This document shows, piece by piece, positions 38,934 to 47,662 of a stretch of 64,000 bases of DNA. Under the pieces are notes generated by a model. It saw only the letters and a program-made list of their open reading frames with translations, ran no database searches and was not told the origin of the DNA. This stretch comes from Aminipila butyrica (lineage in GTDB: Bacteria > Bacillota > Clostridia > Peptostreptococcales > Anaerovoracaceae). Made by a program: the position numbers and the translations under genes. The DNA is taken from positions 2,046,001 through 2,110,000 of the forward strand of contig NZ_CP048649.1 of assembly GCF_010669305.1 (NCBI RefSeq), read 5' to 3'. The first letter of the stretch is position 1, and each line of letters opens with the position of its first letter.

Positions 38934-41900
38934 CTATTCTTCTTTCATGGTCTCCAGAACTCGAAGGGTTTCTGCCAGCTTATTAGTCTTTTCCATGGTG
39001 TAACGCACCATAGGCTTGACCCCACCATGAATGAATATCCGCATGCCAAATCGGTCGGACAAACGTCCATACGCCTGAGCTTTCAATGGATTTTCCGGCG
39101 CAAAATCAAAAATAATCCGATTTTGATCCTCATGGATTCGGGTGATACACAACTTTTCCGCCATGGAGCGGATTCTGGATACTTGAATTAGGTTCAGAGT
39201 CTCCTTTGGAATCTCACCGAACCGATCAATCAGTTCATCTATAATCTCTTCTTCGCCATCTCCGCTGTCAATGACCGCAATCTTCTTATACATTTGCAGC
39301 TTCAACACTTCGTCTGCAATGTAACGATCCGGAATATAAGCCGTAACCTGAAGCTCAATGGAGGTCTCTTCCCGGTCTGGATTGACGATTTCGCCGCCTA
39401 AAGCCCGCACGGCATCATCCACCAGCTTACAGTAAAGCTCATAGCCAATCATCATCATGTGGCCGTGCTGTTCCGTACCAAGCAGATTGCCGGCCCCTCG
39501 AATCTCCAGATCCCGCATAGCCACCTTGAATCCAGCTCCGAACTCCGTAAACTCCTTAATGGCCCGCAACCGCTTTTCCGATACCTCCGACAACACTTTG
39601 TCCCGCTGATACATGAGATACGCATAGGAAAGCCGGGTGCTCCGGCCTACCCGCCCCCGCAGCTGGTATAGCTGAGCCAGGCCCAGCCGGTCCGCATCCA
39701 GCATAATGATGGTATTAGCATTTGGAATGTCAATGCCGGATTCCACGATGGTAGTCGCCACCAGCACATTGCTCTCGTTGTTGATAAAGCGGATCATGAT
39801 ATCTTCCAGCTGATGCTCATTCATCTGCCCATGAGCTACTTCTACCCGGGCCTCTGGCACCAGCCGCCGAATCTGAGCCGCAATTTTGTTAATGCCAAGT
39901 ACCCGGTTAAAAATGATGTAAACCTGGCCATCCCGAGCCAATTCCCGCTCGACCGCCGTGCGAATCAACTCATCTTCTTGCTCCAATACATAGGTCTGCA
40001 CCGGATACCGTTCTTCCGGCGGCTCTTCAATTAAGCTCATGTTTTTGATGCCCACTAAAGACATATGCAGCGTTCGTGGAATAGGCGTAGCCGACATGGT
40101 CAGTACATCTACATTTTTACGCAGCTGCTTGATGGCCTCTTTGTGCTGAACCCCAAAGCGCTGCTCCTCATCTACCACCAGCAGCCCCAGGTTCTTAAAA
40201 TGCACATCCTTAGACAACATGCGGTGGGTACCAATAACCAGATCCACGGTGCCCTTTTCCAACTGAGAGACAATTTCGTCCTGCTGTCTGTCACTTCGAA
40301 ACCGACAGAGCATTTCTACCTTAAAAGGAAATTTCTCAAAGCGCTCTTTCAACGTCAGATAATGCTGATTAGCCAATATAGTGGTCGGCACTAAAACAGC
40401 TGCCTGTTTGCCTTCAGCTACGCACTTGAACAAGGCTCTGGCTGCTACTTCTGTCTTGCCGTAACCTACGTCACCGCAAAGAAGCCGATCCATAGCCACT
40501 GGCTGCTCCATATCGGCCTTAATCTCCCGAATGGCCCGCAGCTGATCGGTCGTCTCCTGGTAAGGGAAACTGTCCTCAAAATCTTTTTGCCAGACCGTAT
40601 CCTCCGAAAAAGAGTAGCCCTTTTCCATCTGCCTGGCGGCTGTCAGCTCCAACAACTCCTTGGCCATATTGGCGATAGCCGCTTTAGCCTTGGCTTTAGT
40701 CTTTTTCCACTCGCTGCCGGAGAGCTTGTTAATCTTAGGGGATACTCCATCGGAACTGGCGTACTTTTGAATCAGATCCATCTGCTCTACCGGTACATAC
40801 AACATGTCCTCACCGGCATATTTAATCTTTAAATAGTCTTTTTTAATCTTCTGAACCACCAACTGCTCGATGCCCAGAAACTTACCGATACCGTGGTTTT
40901 CATGGACCACGAAATCGCCTTTATGCATGTCGGAAAAACTCTGGATAGCCTTTCCTTTAGGCTTATTCTTCTTCGTTCTGCCCTGCTTCTGGTTGGTGAA
41001 AATATCTCCATCCCAGATGTAACATATCTTTTCCTCCGGAAACTCCATGCCCCCAGTGATGCTGCCCAGCTTAAAGGACAACTTCCCCGCCAATCCATTC
41101 CGATCCGCAAACTCTCTCAAGTTTTCCACCCGTTCCGGGGTGGAACATACCAACGTAATTTGGTAATTTTCTTGAATGTACCGCTTTAAAGCCTCTGCCA
41201 GCATATCCATGCGGCCGTTGAATACCGGCCCCTGCTTGCTGACAACATGATGGATTTCCGCTAAAGCTACATCTCCCTTGATGCGCTTTTGAAAAGGCGT
41301 AAACAGATAAACCTGTGGCTGCTGATATAGCTTAAAGTATTCCTTCTGATCAAAAAAGGCCTTATAGTCCTTGGGAATTACATAGCCAGCTTCAAGGAGC
41401 ACTTCAAAGTCTCTCTTAAACTCCTCCACCCGAGCTTCCAGTGCCTCGATGACTCGGTCTGGATCATCTACCATGACTAGAGAATCTTCTGGCAGGTAAT
41501 CCCACAGATAAACGGTTTCCTCATAAAAATAATGGATGTAATTCTCCAGCAGCTGAATATTAGTACGATTTTCTATATACTCCAGCAATTCATTTTTTCG
41601 CTTTTCCAGCTGATCCAGCCGATGATCCGGTTCTCTGCCTTCCTCTTGTTTGCCCAGCAAGCGCTTTCTATAGGCGGAGTATTCCTTATTAATCTTCTTT
41701 GCGGCTTCTTCGAAGACCTCTTTTTTAATCTGAAGCAGCTCCGCTGGAAAGACCTCTATACCCTCCAAGTTCTGAGACGCCCGCTGGGTATCTGGATCGA
41801 AGCTGCGGATGGAATCTACCTCCACGTCAAAGAGCTCCACCCGGTAAGGCTGCTCCCCATCCGGCGTGAAGACATCGATGATGCTCCCGCGAACACTGAA

Positions 41901-42353
41901 CTGGCCCTTGGCCGCCACCATCGGCACACGCTCATAGCCCATAGCCACCAGCTGTTCTTTTGTCGCCTCCAAGTTCAGTTCATCACCTAGTTGTAGCTTG
42001 ATGATATTTTTCTGAAAATGCTCCGAACCTGCCAGCTTCTTCAGTACCGCTGCCACCGGTGCCACCACGATGCAATCTTCCCCAGTAACCAGGGCCTTTA
42101 AAATTTTCAAGCGATCCAGCAACTCATGGTGGGTCTTTGCCTCATAACGGAGGAATATCTCACCCACGTCTGGCATAACATATACCTTTTTATGGGCAAA
42201 AAAAGACAGGTCTTCCCCCAGTCGTTTTGCCTTGATAGCAGATGAGGTGACCATGAGAACAGGTCCCCCGTGTTTTTCTGCAATATAGGCGCCGACAGGA
42301 GCTACCCGTCCTTCAGATATGCCGGATATGTTGATGATTTTATTATCACTCAT
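38934..42353 (-). CDS. mfd: transcription-repair coupling factor Mfd
   Basis: A 1139-residue DNA translocase that removes stalled RNA polymerase and recruits UvrA. The UvrB-like N-terminal part is followed by the RNA-polymerase interaction domain (KGDFVVHENHGIGKFLGIE). The helicase has Walker A GDVGYGKTEVAARA, DEEQ box VVDEEQRFG, and late motifs QLRGRVGRS. The C-terminal TRCF domain ends in RYTMEKTNKL. ATG at 42353 overlaps the pth stop by eight bases (ATGAGTGA), indicating coupling. A longer upstream frame lies inside pth and was not used. Confidence 0.96.
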   Translation of the reverse strand: MSDNKIINISGISEGRVAPVGAYIAEKHGGPVLMVTSSAIKAKRLGEDLSFFAHKKVYVMPDVGEIFLRYEAKTHHELLDRLKILKALVTGEDCIVVAPVAAVLKKLAGSEHFQKNIIKLQLGDELNLEATKEQLVAMGYERVPMVAAKGQFSVRGSIIDVFTPDGEQPYRVELFDVEVDSIRSFDPDTQRASQNLEGIEVFPAELLQIKKEVFEEAAKKINKEYSAYRKRLLGKQEEGREPDHRLDQLEKRKNELLEYIENRTNIQLLENYIHYFYEETVYLWDYLPEDSLVMVDDPDRVIEALEARVEEFKRDFEVLLEAGYVIPKDYKAFFDQKEYFKLYQQPQVYLFTPFQKRIKGDVALAEIHHVVSKQGPVFNGRMDMLAEALKRYIQENYQITLVCSTPERVENLREFADRNGLAGKLSFKLGSITGGMEFPEEKICYIWDGDIFTNQKQGRTKKNKPKGKAIQSFSDMHKGDFVVHENHGIGKFLGIEQLVVQKIKKDYLKIKYAGEDMLYVPVEQMDLIQKYASSDGVSPKINKLSGSEWKKTKAKAKAAIANMAKELLELTAARQMEKGYSFSEDTVWQKDFEDSFPYQETTDQLRAIREIKADMEQPVAMDRLLCGDVGYGKTEVAARALFKCVAEGKQAAVLVPTTILANQHYLTLKERFEKFPFKVEMLCRFRSDRQQDEIVSQLEKGTVDLVIGTHRMLSKDVHFKNLGLLVVDEEQRFGVQHKEAIKQLRKNVDVLTMSATPIPRTLHMSLVGIKNMSLIEEPPEERYPVQTYVLEQEDELIRTAVERELARDGQVYIIFNRVLGINKIAAQIRRLVPEARVEVAHGQMNEHQLEDIMIRFINNESNVLVATTIVESGIDIPNANTIIMLDADRLGLAQLYQLRGRVGRSTRLSYAYLMYQRDKVLSEVSEKRLRAIKEFTEFGAGFKVAMRDLEIRGAGNLLGTEQHGHMMMIGYELYCKLVDDAVRALGGEIVNPDREETSIELQVTAYIPDRYIADEVLKLQMYKKIAVIDSGDGEEEIIDELIDRFGEIPKETLNLIQVSRIRSMAEKLCITRIHEDQNRIIFDFAPENPLKAQAYGRLSDRFGMRIFIHGGVKPMVRYTMEKTNKLAETLRVLETMKEE

Positions 42354-42936
42354 TACCCTTTTCTTCTCCTGCAATTCCTCTTGTATTGTATTCATTCATC
42401 GCCTTATCTATGCCAAATTGTAAGAAGCATTCAATGGCATCCGCTGTGTGGACCACGGCCCCTTCAAAAATCTTCCTTTCCTCTTTGGTAAAGCTGCCAA
42501 TTACAAAATTCACTAAATCAGCCTTTTTGTTGTTACCCATGCCGATTCGAATCCGTGGAAATTGATCAGACTGCAAGTCGTAGACAATAGACCGCATACC
42601 ATTATGCGTACCGGCACTGCCTTTCTTGCGGATTCGCACACTCCCTGTCGGTATATCAATATCATCGTAAACCACCAGCAAATTCTCCGGCTCCAGCTTA
42701 TAGTATTCCATCACTTCTCGGACGGAATTGCCGCTGAGATTCATATAAGTCTGGGGTTTGACCAATAAAACTTTTTGGCCGGAGATGTTTCCTTCTCCGA
42801 CCAAAGCCTTATGTTTTATCTTCGTGATTTTAATTCCATGCCTGTCAGCCAGGTAATCCAGGGCGATGAACCCGATATTATGCCTGGTATTTTCATATTT
42901 TTTGCCTGGATTTCCAAGTCCAACAATTACATACAT
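42346..42936 (-). CDS. pth: peptidyl-tRNA hydrolase
   Basis: This enzyme cleaves peptidyl-tRNA released from stalled ribosomes (SpoVC in Bacillus). The 196-residue protein shows the full signature: VIVGLGNPGKKYENTRHNIGF with catalytic His about residue 20, KPQTYMNLSGNS, VVYDDIDIPTGSVRIRKKGS with catalytic Asp, and HNGMRSIVYDL. It sits between prs and mfd exactly as in B. subtilis. Translation of mfd is coupled to it. Confidence 0.96.
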   Translation of the reverse strand: MYVIVGLGNPGKKYENTRHNIGFIALDYLADRHGIKITKIKHKALVGEGNISGQKVLLVKPQTYMNLSGNSVREVMEYYKLEPENLLVVYDDIDIPTGSVRIRKKGSAGTHNGMRSIVYDLQSDQFPRIRIGMGNNKKADLVNFVIGSFTKEERKIFEGAVVHTADAIECFLQFGIDKAMNEYNTRGIAGEEKGNE

Positions 42937-42965
42937 ATTCTTATAGCATCCTTTTATTATGTCGA

Positions 42966-43916
42966 CTAATCAAACAGCTTGCTGATGGAGTCGTTGGTGA
43001 AAATACGCATCATGGCCTCAGCAAACAATGGCGCTACGGAAAGCACCTTGATTTTGTCGATGACTTTTTCTTCTGGAATAGGTGTAGTATTCAGCAAAAC
43101 CAGCTCCTTGATGGCTGAATCGGCAATCCGTTCAATCGCCGGGCCGGACAGGATTGGGTGAGTCGCACAAGCATACACTTCCTTTGCCCCCAGGCCTTTT
43201 AGAGCGTTAGCTGCATTGGTAATGGTACCGGCGGTATCTACCATGTCGTCCACCAGAATAGCCGTCTTGCCCTCAATGTCGCCGATAATATTCATAATCT
43301 CCGACTTGTTCGGCTCTGGACGTCTCTTGTCCACGATAGCAATCGGTGAGTTCAACGGCTGCGCCATGTTTCTGGCCCGAGTCACACTGCCGTGGTCCGG
43401 TGATACGATAACCAGGTCTTCTAAGTTCTTCTCCTGAAAATATTTAACTAAAATTGGCATACCCAGCAAATGATCTACCGGAATGTTAAAGTAGCCCTGA
43501 ATCTGAGCTGCATGCAAATCCATGGTTACTACCCGGTCTGCTCCAGCAGCTACCAGCAAGTCTGCCACCAGCTTGGCTGTAATTGGGTCTCTGGCTTTAG
43601 CTTTTCTATCCTGACGGGCATACCCATAATATGGGATTACCGCGTTGATTCGTCCAGCCGACGCCCTTTTCATTGCATCGATCATAATTAAGACTTCCAT
43701 CAGGCTGTTGTTCACCGGGTTACAGGTAGGCTGAACGATATACGTATCAACTCCCCGCACGGTCTCCCACAGGTTCGCTGAAATCTCTCCGTCGCTGAAC
43801 GTGCTCACTGTAGCCTTACCCAAAGGCTTGCCCATAATCTTGGCAACTTCCTCTGCCAGCGCCGGGTGTGAATTCCCCGTAAAAATCTTAAAATCTGAAA
43901 ATGCTCCGCTCTTCAT
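42966..43916 (-). CDS. prs: ribose-phosphate pyrophosphokinase
   Basis: This enzyme makes PRPP from ribose-5-phosphate and ATP for purine, pyrimidine, His, Trp and NAD synthesis. The 316 residues have the ATP loop (YGYARQDRKAKARDPITAKL), the metal/PRPP region VVTMDLHAAQIQGYF, and the PRPP-binding loop AILVDDMVDTAGT. Length and motifs are standard for class I enzymes. It lies between the glmU acetyltransferase gene and pth, as in B. subtilis gcaD-prs-ctc-spoVC, but without ctc. Confidence 0.97.
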   Translation of the reverse strand: MKSGAFSDFKIFTGNSHPALAEEVAKIMGKPLGKATVSTFSDGEISANLWETVRGVDTYIVQPTCNPVNNSLMEVLIMIDAMKRASAGRINAVIPYYGYARQDRKAKARDPITAKLVADLLVAAGADRVVTMDLHAAQIQGYFNIPVDHLLGMPILVKYFQEKNLEDLVIVSPDHGSVTRARNMAQPLNSPIAIVDKRRPEPNKSEIMNIIGDIEGKTAILVDDMVDTAGTITNAANALKGLGAKEVYACATHPILSGPAIERIADSAIKELVLLNTTPIPEEKVIDKIKVLSVAPLFAEAMMRIFTNDSISKLFD

Positions 43917-43971
43917 TTGTTTTCTACACCTCTTTCTCTCTTCTCACTGCTTCTTTATGTATTGATGGACC

Positions 43972-44664
43972 TTATTTCTTTAAAAGCCCTCTGCGCGCTA
44001 CCCAGCCTTCGATAATCTTCTCTTTGGCTCGGGCCACGTACAGGGCTCCCTTTGGCACATTCTTGGTTACCGTGCTGCCAGCTGCCACATAAGCGCCGTC
44101 CTCCACCGTCACCGGGGAGACAATGTTGGTATTACAGCCGATAAATGCTCCGTCACCGATGACGGAACGATGCTTGTTCTTCCCATCATAATTGACGAAC
44201 ACCACACCACAGCCCAAATTCACATCTTGCCCTACGTCGGAATCTCCAATATAGGTCAGATGCGAAGCTTTAGCTCCGTCTCCCATGGTGGAATTTTTTA
44301 CTTCCACAAAATCACCCACCTTACAGTGGTTCCCAATCGTACTGTTTGGCCGCAGGTAAGCAAAAGGCCCCACCTTGGTATCGCTGCCAATCGTACTCTC
44401 CGTGACTACAGAACTCTGAATCTCTGTCCGGTCTCCCACGACAGAATCCAGGATGCGGCTGTTTTGGCCGATGACACAGTCAACTCCGATTATAACGCTT
44501 CCCTCCAAGGTAACACAAGGACAAATTACCGTCCCCGATCCGATTTCTACCTGCGGACCAATGTAGGCGGTCCTGATATCTATAAATTTCACCCCATTTT
44601 CCAGGTGCTTTTTATTTATTTCCAGCCGTTCCTCTTCTAACTCCAGACATTCTTCCATCGTCAT
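43972..44664 (-). CDS. GlmU-like acetyltransferase half (uridyltransferase domain absent)
   Basis: A 230-residue left-handed beta-helix protein equal to the C-terminal half of GlmU: the linker INKKHLENGVKFID, then hexapeptide repeats (IGSGTVICPCVTLEG and so on). Residues corresponding to E. coli GlmU R333, K351, H363 and Y366 are visible in YLRPNST, VEVKNST and ASHLTYIGD, so glucosamine-1-phosphate acetylation is plausible. The pyrophosphorylase domain that normally precedes it is missing, and upstream DNA is murC. UDP-GlcNAc synthesis would need a separate uridyltransferase elsewhere. AAGGAG lies 13-14 bases before the chosen ATG, a rather long spacing. Confidence 0.88.
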   Translation of the reverse strand: MTMEECLELEEERLEINKKHLENGVKFIDIRTAYIGPQVEIGSGTVICPCVTLEGSVIIGVDCVIGQNSRILDSVVGDRTEIQSSVVTESTIGSDTKVGPFAYLRPNSTIGNHCKVGDFVEVKNSTMGDGAKASHLTYIGDSDVGQDVNLGCGVVFVNYDGKNKHRSVIGDGAFIGCNTNIVSPVTVEDGAYVAAGSTVTKNVPKGALYVARAKEKIIEGWVARRGLLKK

Positions 44665-44674
44665 ACTGCTTCGT

Positions 44675-46063
44675 TTATCTCCTTCTATCCTTTTCCAAAA
44701 TAATTTCCGCTACTTTGTAGATGTCTCCTGCGCCCATGGTGATAACCAGGTCGCCGCTCTGAGAATTGTTGACAACAAAGTTAGCAATCTCTTCAAAGTC
44801 ACTGAAATAATACACATCTTTAGACGGATTGGCCCGCTTAATCTCATTGACCAGCTCCTTGGAACTGATTTTATAGACGTTCTTTTCTCTAGCCGCATAA
44901 ATTTCTGCAAGAATAATTTTGTCTGCCTGCTGAAAAGACTCGGCAAATTCATCAAAGAGAGCCAAGGTTCTGGTAAACGTGTGCGGTTGGAACAGGCACC
45001 ACAAATCTTTGTGAGGAATGTTCTGCGCTGCTGCCAGAGTTGCCTTAATCTCCGTCGGATGATGGGCGTAGTCGTCTACAATCTGAACGTTGTCAGAGGT
45101 TACGCCGATGACGTCAAACCGTCGCTGCGTACCCGTATAACTTTCCAGCGTGGACACCATGCTCTCAATTTCTACTCCCAAGGAATGACAGCAGGCAAAG
45201 GCTGCCAGGGCGTTTAAGATGTTATGTTCCCCAGGTATGGACAACTGAATAGTGCACAAGCGTTTTCCATCGTGATTCACGTAGAACTGAGGCATGCCAA
45301 AGGAGTTGAAAATGATATCCGTCACATAATAGGTACAGTTCTCATTGTAACCAAACGTGATGGCATCTGGCAGTTCCTTGACAATGCCATTGACAAAAGG
45401 ATTCGCTTCATAGGCGATAATCTTGCCGCCATCTCCCACTAAATCCGCAAATTTTTTAAAGGAGCTGACAATGTGGTCTATATCCTTGAAGTAATCTAAA
45501 TGATCGGAGTCGATATTCAGAATAATCTCAATCCGAGGTCGTAACCGGAGAAAGCTGTCCATGTATTCACAGGCTTCGGTAACAAAGTATTCGCTCTGGC
45601 CCACCTTCACATTACCGCCAATTTCCGATAAGTTGCCGCCTACTAAAATCGTCGGATCTTTCTGCGCCTTCTCCAGAATCAGCGAAATCATCGAGGTAGT
45701 CGTGGTCTTCCCATGGGTCCCAGATACCGCAATGCTGTTCTCATATTCCGACATGAGCACACCCAACATGTCTGCCCGAGTTATCGCTGGAACATTCAGC
45801 TCAGCTGCCCGAATCATCTCCGGATTATCCTGGGTTACCGCTGCGGAATAAACCACTAAGTCGGCCCCTTCCACGTTCTTTTCTCTTTGACCCAAAAAAA
45901 TATGGGCACCCTTTTTCATCAGCCTGTCTGTTATCTCGCTTTCCTTCATATCAGACCCTGAAACAGTATACCCTCTATCCAGTAAAATCTCAGCGATAGC
46001 ACTCAGGCCAATACCGCCGATTCCAATGCAATGTATATGATTATAATCGGATAAATTTATCAC
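44675..46063 (-). CDS. murC: UDP-N-acetylmuramate--L-alanine ligase
   Basis: An ATP-dependent cytoplasmic Mur ligase adding L-Ala to UDP-MurNAc. The 462-residue protein has the N-terminal Rossmann GIGGIGLSAIAEIL, the P-loop SGTHGKTTTTSM and the C-terminal YAHHPTEIKATL and VITMGAGDIYKV. It stands in front of the glmU-like gene with an 11-base gap, so a peptidoglycan-precursor unit is likely. murC is not here in B. subtilis. Confidence 0.96.
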   Translation of the reverse strand: MINLSDYNHIHCIGIGGIGLSAIAEILLDRGYTVSGSDMKESEITDRLMKKGAHIFLGQREKNVEGADLVVYSAAVTQDNPEMIRAAELNVPAITRADMLGVLMSEYENSIAVSGTHGKTTTTSMISLILEKAQKDPTILVGGNLSEIGGNVKVGQSEYFVTEACEYMDSFLRLRPRIEIILNIDSDHLDYFKDIDHIVSSFKKFADLVGDGGKIIAYEANPFVNGIVKELPDAITFGYNENCTYYVTDIIFNSFGMPQFYVNHDGKRLCTIQLSIPGEHNILNALAAFACCHSLGVEIESMVSTLESYTGTQRRFDVIGVTSDNVQIVDDYAHHPTEIKATLAAAQNIPHKDLWCLFQPHTFTRTLALFDEFAESFQQADKIILAEIYAAREKNVYKISSKELVNEIKRANPSKDVYYFSDFEEIANFVVNNSQSGDLVITMGAGDIYKVAEIILEKDRRR

Positions 46064-46188
46064 AGTTTATGCCTCCAAAAAATATATTTCATGAAACATG
46101 AAGTCGCACAAGAAACCACGCAAGCTCCTTGAGCCCGTGGTCCGTACGTTTTCTTTCCTTGTAACGAAGTTATTTCAATATAGAATTC

Positions 46189-46197
46189 ATTATACCA
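46189..46197 (-). promoter_or_regulatory. murC promoter, extended -10
   Basis: TGGTATAAT on the minus strand, with TTGAGT only nine bases before it, so no normally spaced -35. It faces away from the purR -10, giving a short divergent promoter region. Confidence 0.5.
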
Positions 46198-46241
46198 TAT
46201 TTTACTCAAAAAAATCCTGTATTTTATTAAAATATTATTTA

Positions 46242-46250
46242 TGGTAGAAT
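46242..46250 (+). promoter_or_regulatory. purR promoter, extended -10
   Basis: TGGTAGAAT about 40 bases before the purR start codon; -35 is weak (TTTTAT). No clear PurBox (two inverted CGAA-type half-sites) was found in the spacer. Confidence 0.4.
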
Positions 46251-46288
46251 AAAAGTTGAAAACACTTTGATTACGCAGGAGGAATTTT

Positions 46289-47098
46289 ATGAAACGAGCG
46301 GAACGCGTAGCGGCCATCATTAAGATTTTGTCCGATACCCCCAACAAATTATACAGTCTAAACTATTTTTGTTCTCTCTTTGACGCAGCCAAATCCAGCA
46401 TCAGTGAAGACCTACAAACAGCCAGACAGACTCTTCAGTCCGTGGACCTGGGCATTATCCAGACCATCGCCGGAGCTGGCGGCGGCGTCAAATATATTCC
46501 CCACATCTCTGACGAAAGCTGCCGGCAGCTCCAGGATGAGTTGTGTGAAAAACTTCGAGACAGCAGCCGCATTTTAGGCGGTGGGTTCCTCTACACTTCC
46601 GACATCATGTTTGATTCGGATATCGCCCGCCGGGCGGCCACCGTCTTTGCCCGAAAATTTCAAAATTACCAGGCCGAATACGTGGCCACCATTGAAACCA
46701 AGGGTATTCCCATCGCTACGATGACTGCCCACATGCTCAACGTACCGATGATTGTCATTCGACGGGAAAGTAAAATCTCAGAAGGCTCCACCTTAAGCAT
46801 TAATTATTTTTCCGGGTCCTCTGACCGGGTACAGAAAATGTCTGTATCCAAGCGGGCGGTAGCCCCCGGTTCCAAGGTTTTGATTATTGACGATTTCATG
46901 CGGGCAGGCGGCAGTGTGAAAGGCATCAAGGATATTTTAGGGGAATTTGACGCGGAAATCGTCGGTACTGGTATTGTCATCGCCTCTACCGAACCAGACA
47001 CGAAAAAAATCCAAGATTACTGCACTTTGCTGTACCTTGGTAAGGTGGATGAAAACACAAAAGAAATCCAAGTCTATAGCAATTGTCAGATTTTTTAA
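46289..47098 (+). CDS. purR: pur operon repressor PurR
   Basis: A Firmicute PurR-type regulator: an N-terminal winged helix (residues 1-70, RAERVAAIIKILSDTPNKLY) joined to a phosphoribosyltransferase-like domain. The PRPP loop reads VLIIDDFMRAGGSVKG. In B. subtilis PRPP releases PurR from purine genes. The 269-residue length is close to the family (about 270-285). GCAGGAGGA lies directly before the ATG. Upstream of spoVG and near glmU/prs as in Bacillus, but on the opposite strand to the rest of the block. Confidence 0.95.
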   Translation: MKRAERVAAIIKILSDTPNKLYSLNYFCSLFDAAKSSISEDLQTARQTLQSVDLGIIQTIAGAGGGVKYIPHISDESCRQLQDELCEKLRDSSRILGGGFLYTSDIMFDSDIARRAATVFARKFQNYQAEYVATIETKGIPIATMTAHMLNVPMIVIRRESKISEGSTLSINYFSGSSDRVQKMSVSKRAVAPGSKVLIIDDFMRAGGSVKGIKDILGEFDAEIVGTGIVIASTEPDTKKIQDYCTLLYLGKVDENTKEIQVYSNCQIF

Positions 47099-47126
47099 AA
47101 AACACTTATTTTTTAGTCAAAACTTC

Positions 47127-47155
47127 TTGTAATTTTTTTGGTGTCATTGTATAAT
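47127..47155 (+). promoter_or_regulatory. spoVG promoter
   Basis: TTGTAA and TATAAT separated by 17 bases, about 70 bases before the spoVG start. Sigma-A type; a SigH promoter as in Bacillus was not recognised. Confidence 0.6.
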
Positions 47156-47224
47156 ACTGGCAAATGTCTAATTTATTAAAGTGTGCAGCATATTTTTTGT
47201 GGCATGAAAGGATGGTGACCAGAT

Positions 47225-47509
47225 TTGAATATTACTGATGTAAGAGTTCGCAAGGTTAACGACGATGGAAAAATGAAGGCTGTTGTCTCTGTTACTTTTG
47301 ATGATGAGTTCGTTGTACATGACATTAAAATCATCGAAGGGCAAAACGGGCTGTTTATTGCGATGCCTAGCAGAAAGATGGGCGAAGGGGACTTTAGAGA
47401 TATTGCTCATCCACTGATTTCAGAGACCAGAAACAAAATCAAAGATGCAATCTTTGCCGAATACGAAAAGGTTCTGGAGGAGAAAGTTGACGCTGCTCCC
47501 GCAGAGTAG
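47225..47509 (+). CDS. spoVG: septation/RNA-binding regulator SpoVG
   Basis: A 94-residue SpoVG protein (ITDVRVRKVNDDGKMKAVVS, then FVVHDIKIIEGQNGLFIAMP and GDFRDIAHPL). SpoVG influences septation and sporulation and binds nucleic acids in several Firmicutes. It starts at TTG (ATTACTGATG follows), with AAGGATGGTG upstream. It follows purR on the same strand with about 125 bases and its own promoter, and is closed by a terminator. Confidence 0.96.
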   Translation: MNITDVRVRKVNDDGKMKAVVSVTFDDEFVVHDIKIIEGQNGLFIAMPSRKMGEGDFRDIAHPLISETRNKIKDAIFAEYEKVLEEKVDAAPAE

Positions 47510-47552
47510 ACCCTCCGATCAGGTTACATAGGTATTATAATATTTTAAATCT

Positions 47553-47585
47553 AAAGAGGAGCCATCTGACAACTGCCTCCTCTTT
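47553..47585 (+). terminator. spoVG terminator
   Basis: AAAGAGGAG and CTCCTCTTT form a 9-bp stem around a 15-base loop, followed by T residues, about 45 bases after the stop codon. Confidence 0.85.
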
Positions 47586-47662
47586 TTTCATCCAGTGATA
47601 AATATAATTTTTTGGGGTAAATATAGAATATATATAATAGATAAAGAAAGGATGGGCAATTT

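Noticed and set aside
46064..46288. PurBox operator between murC and purR
   Set aside because: No pair of CGAA-type inverted half-sites with the Bacillus spacing was found.
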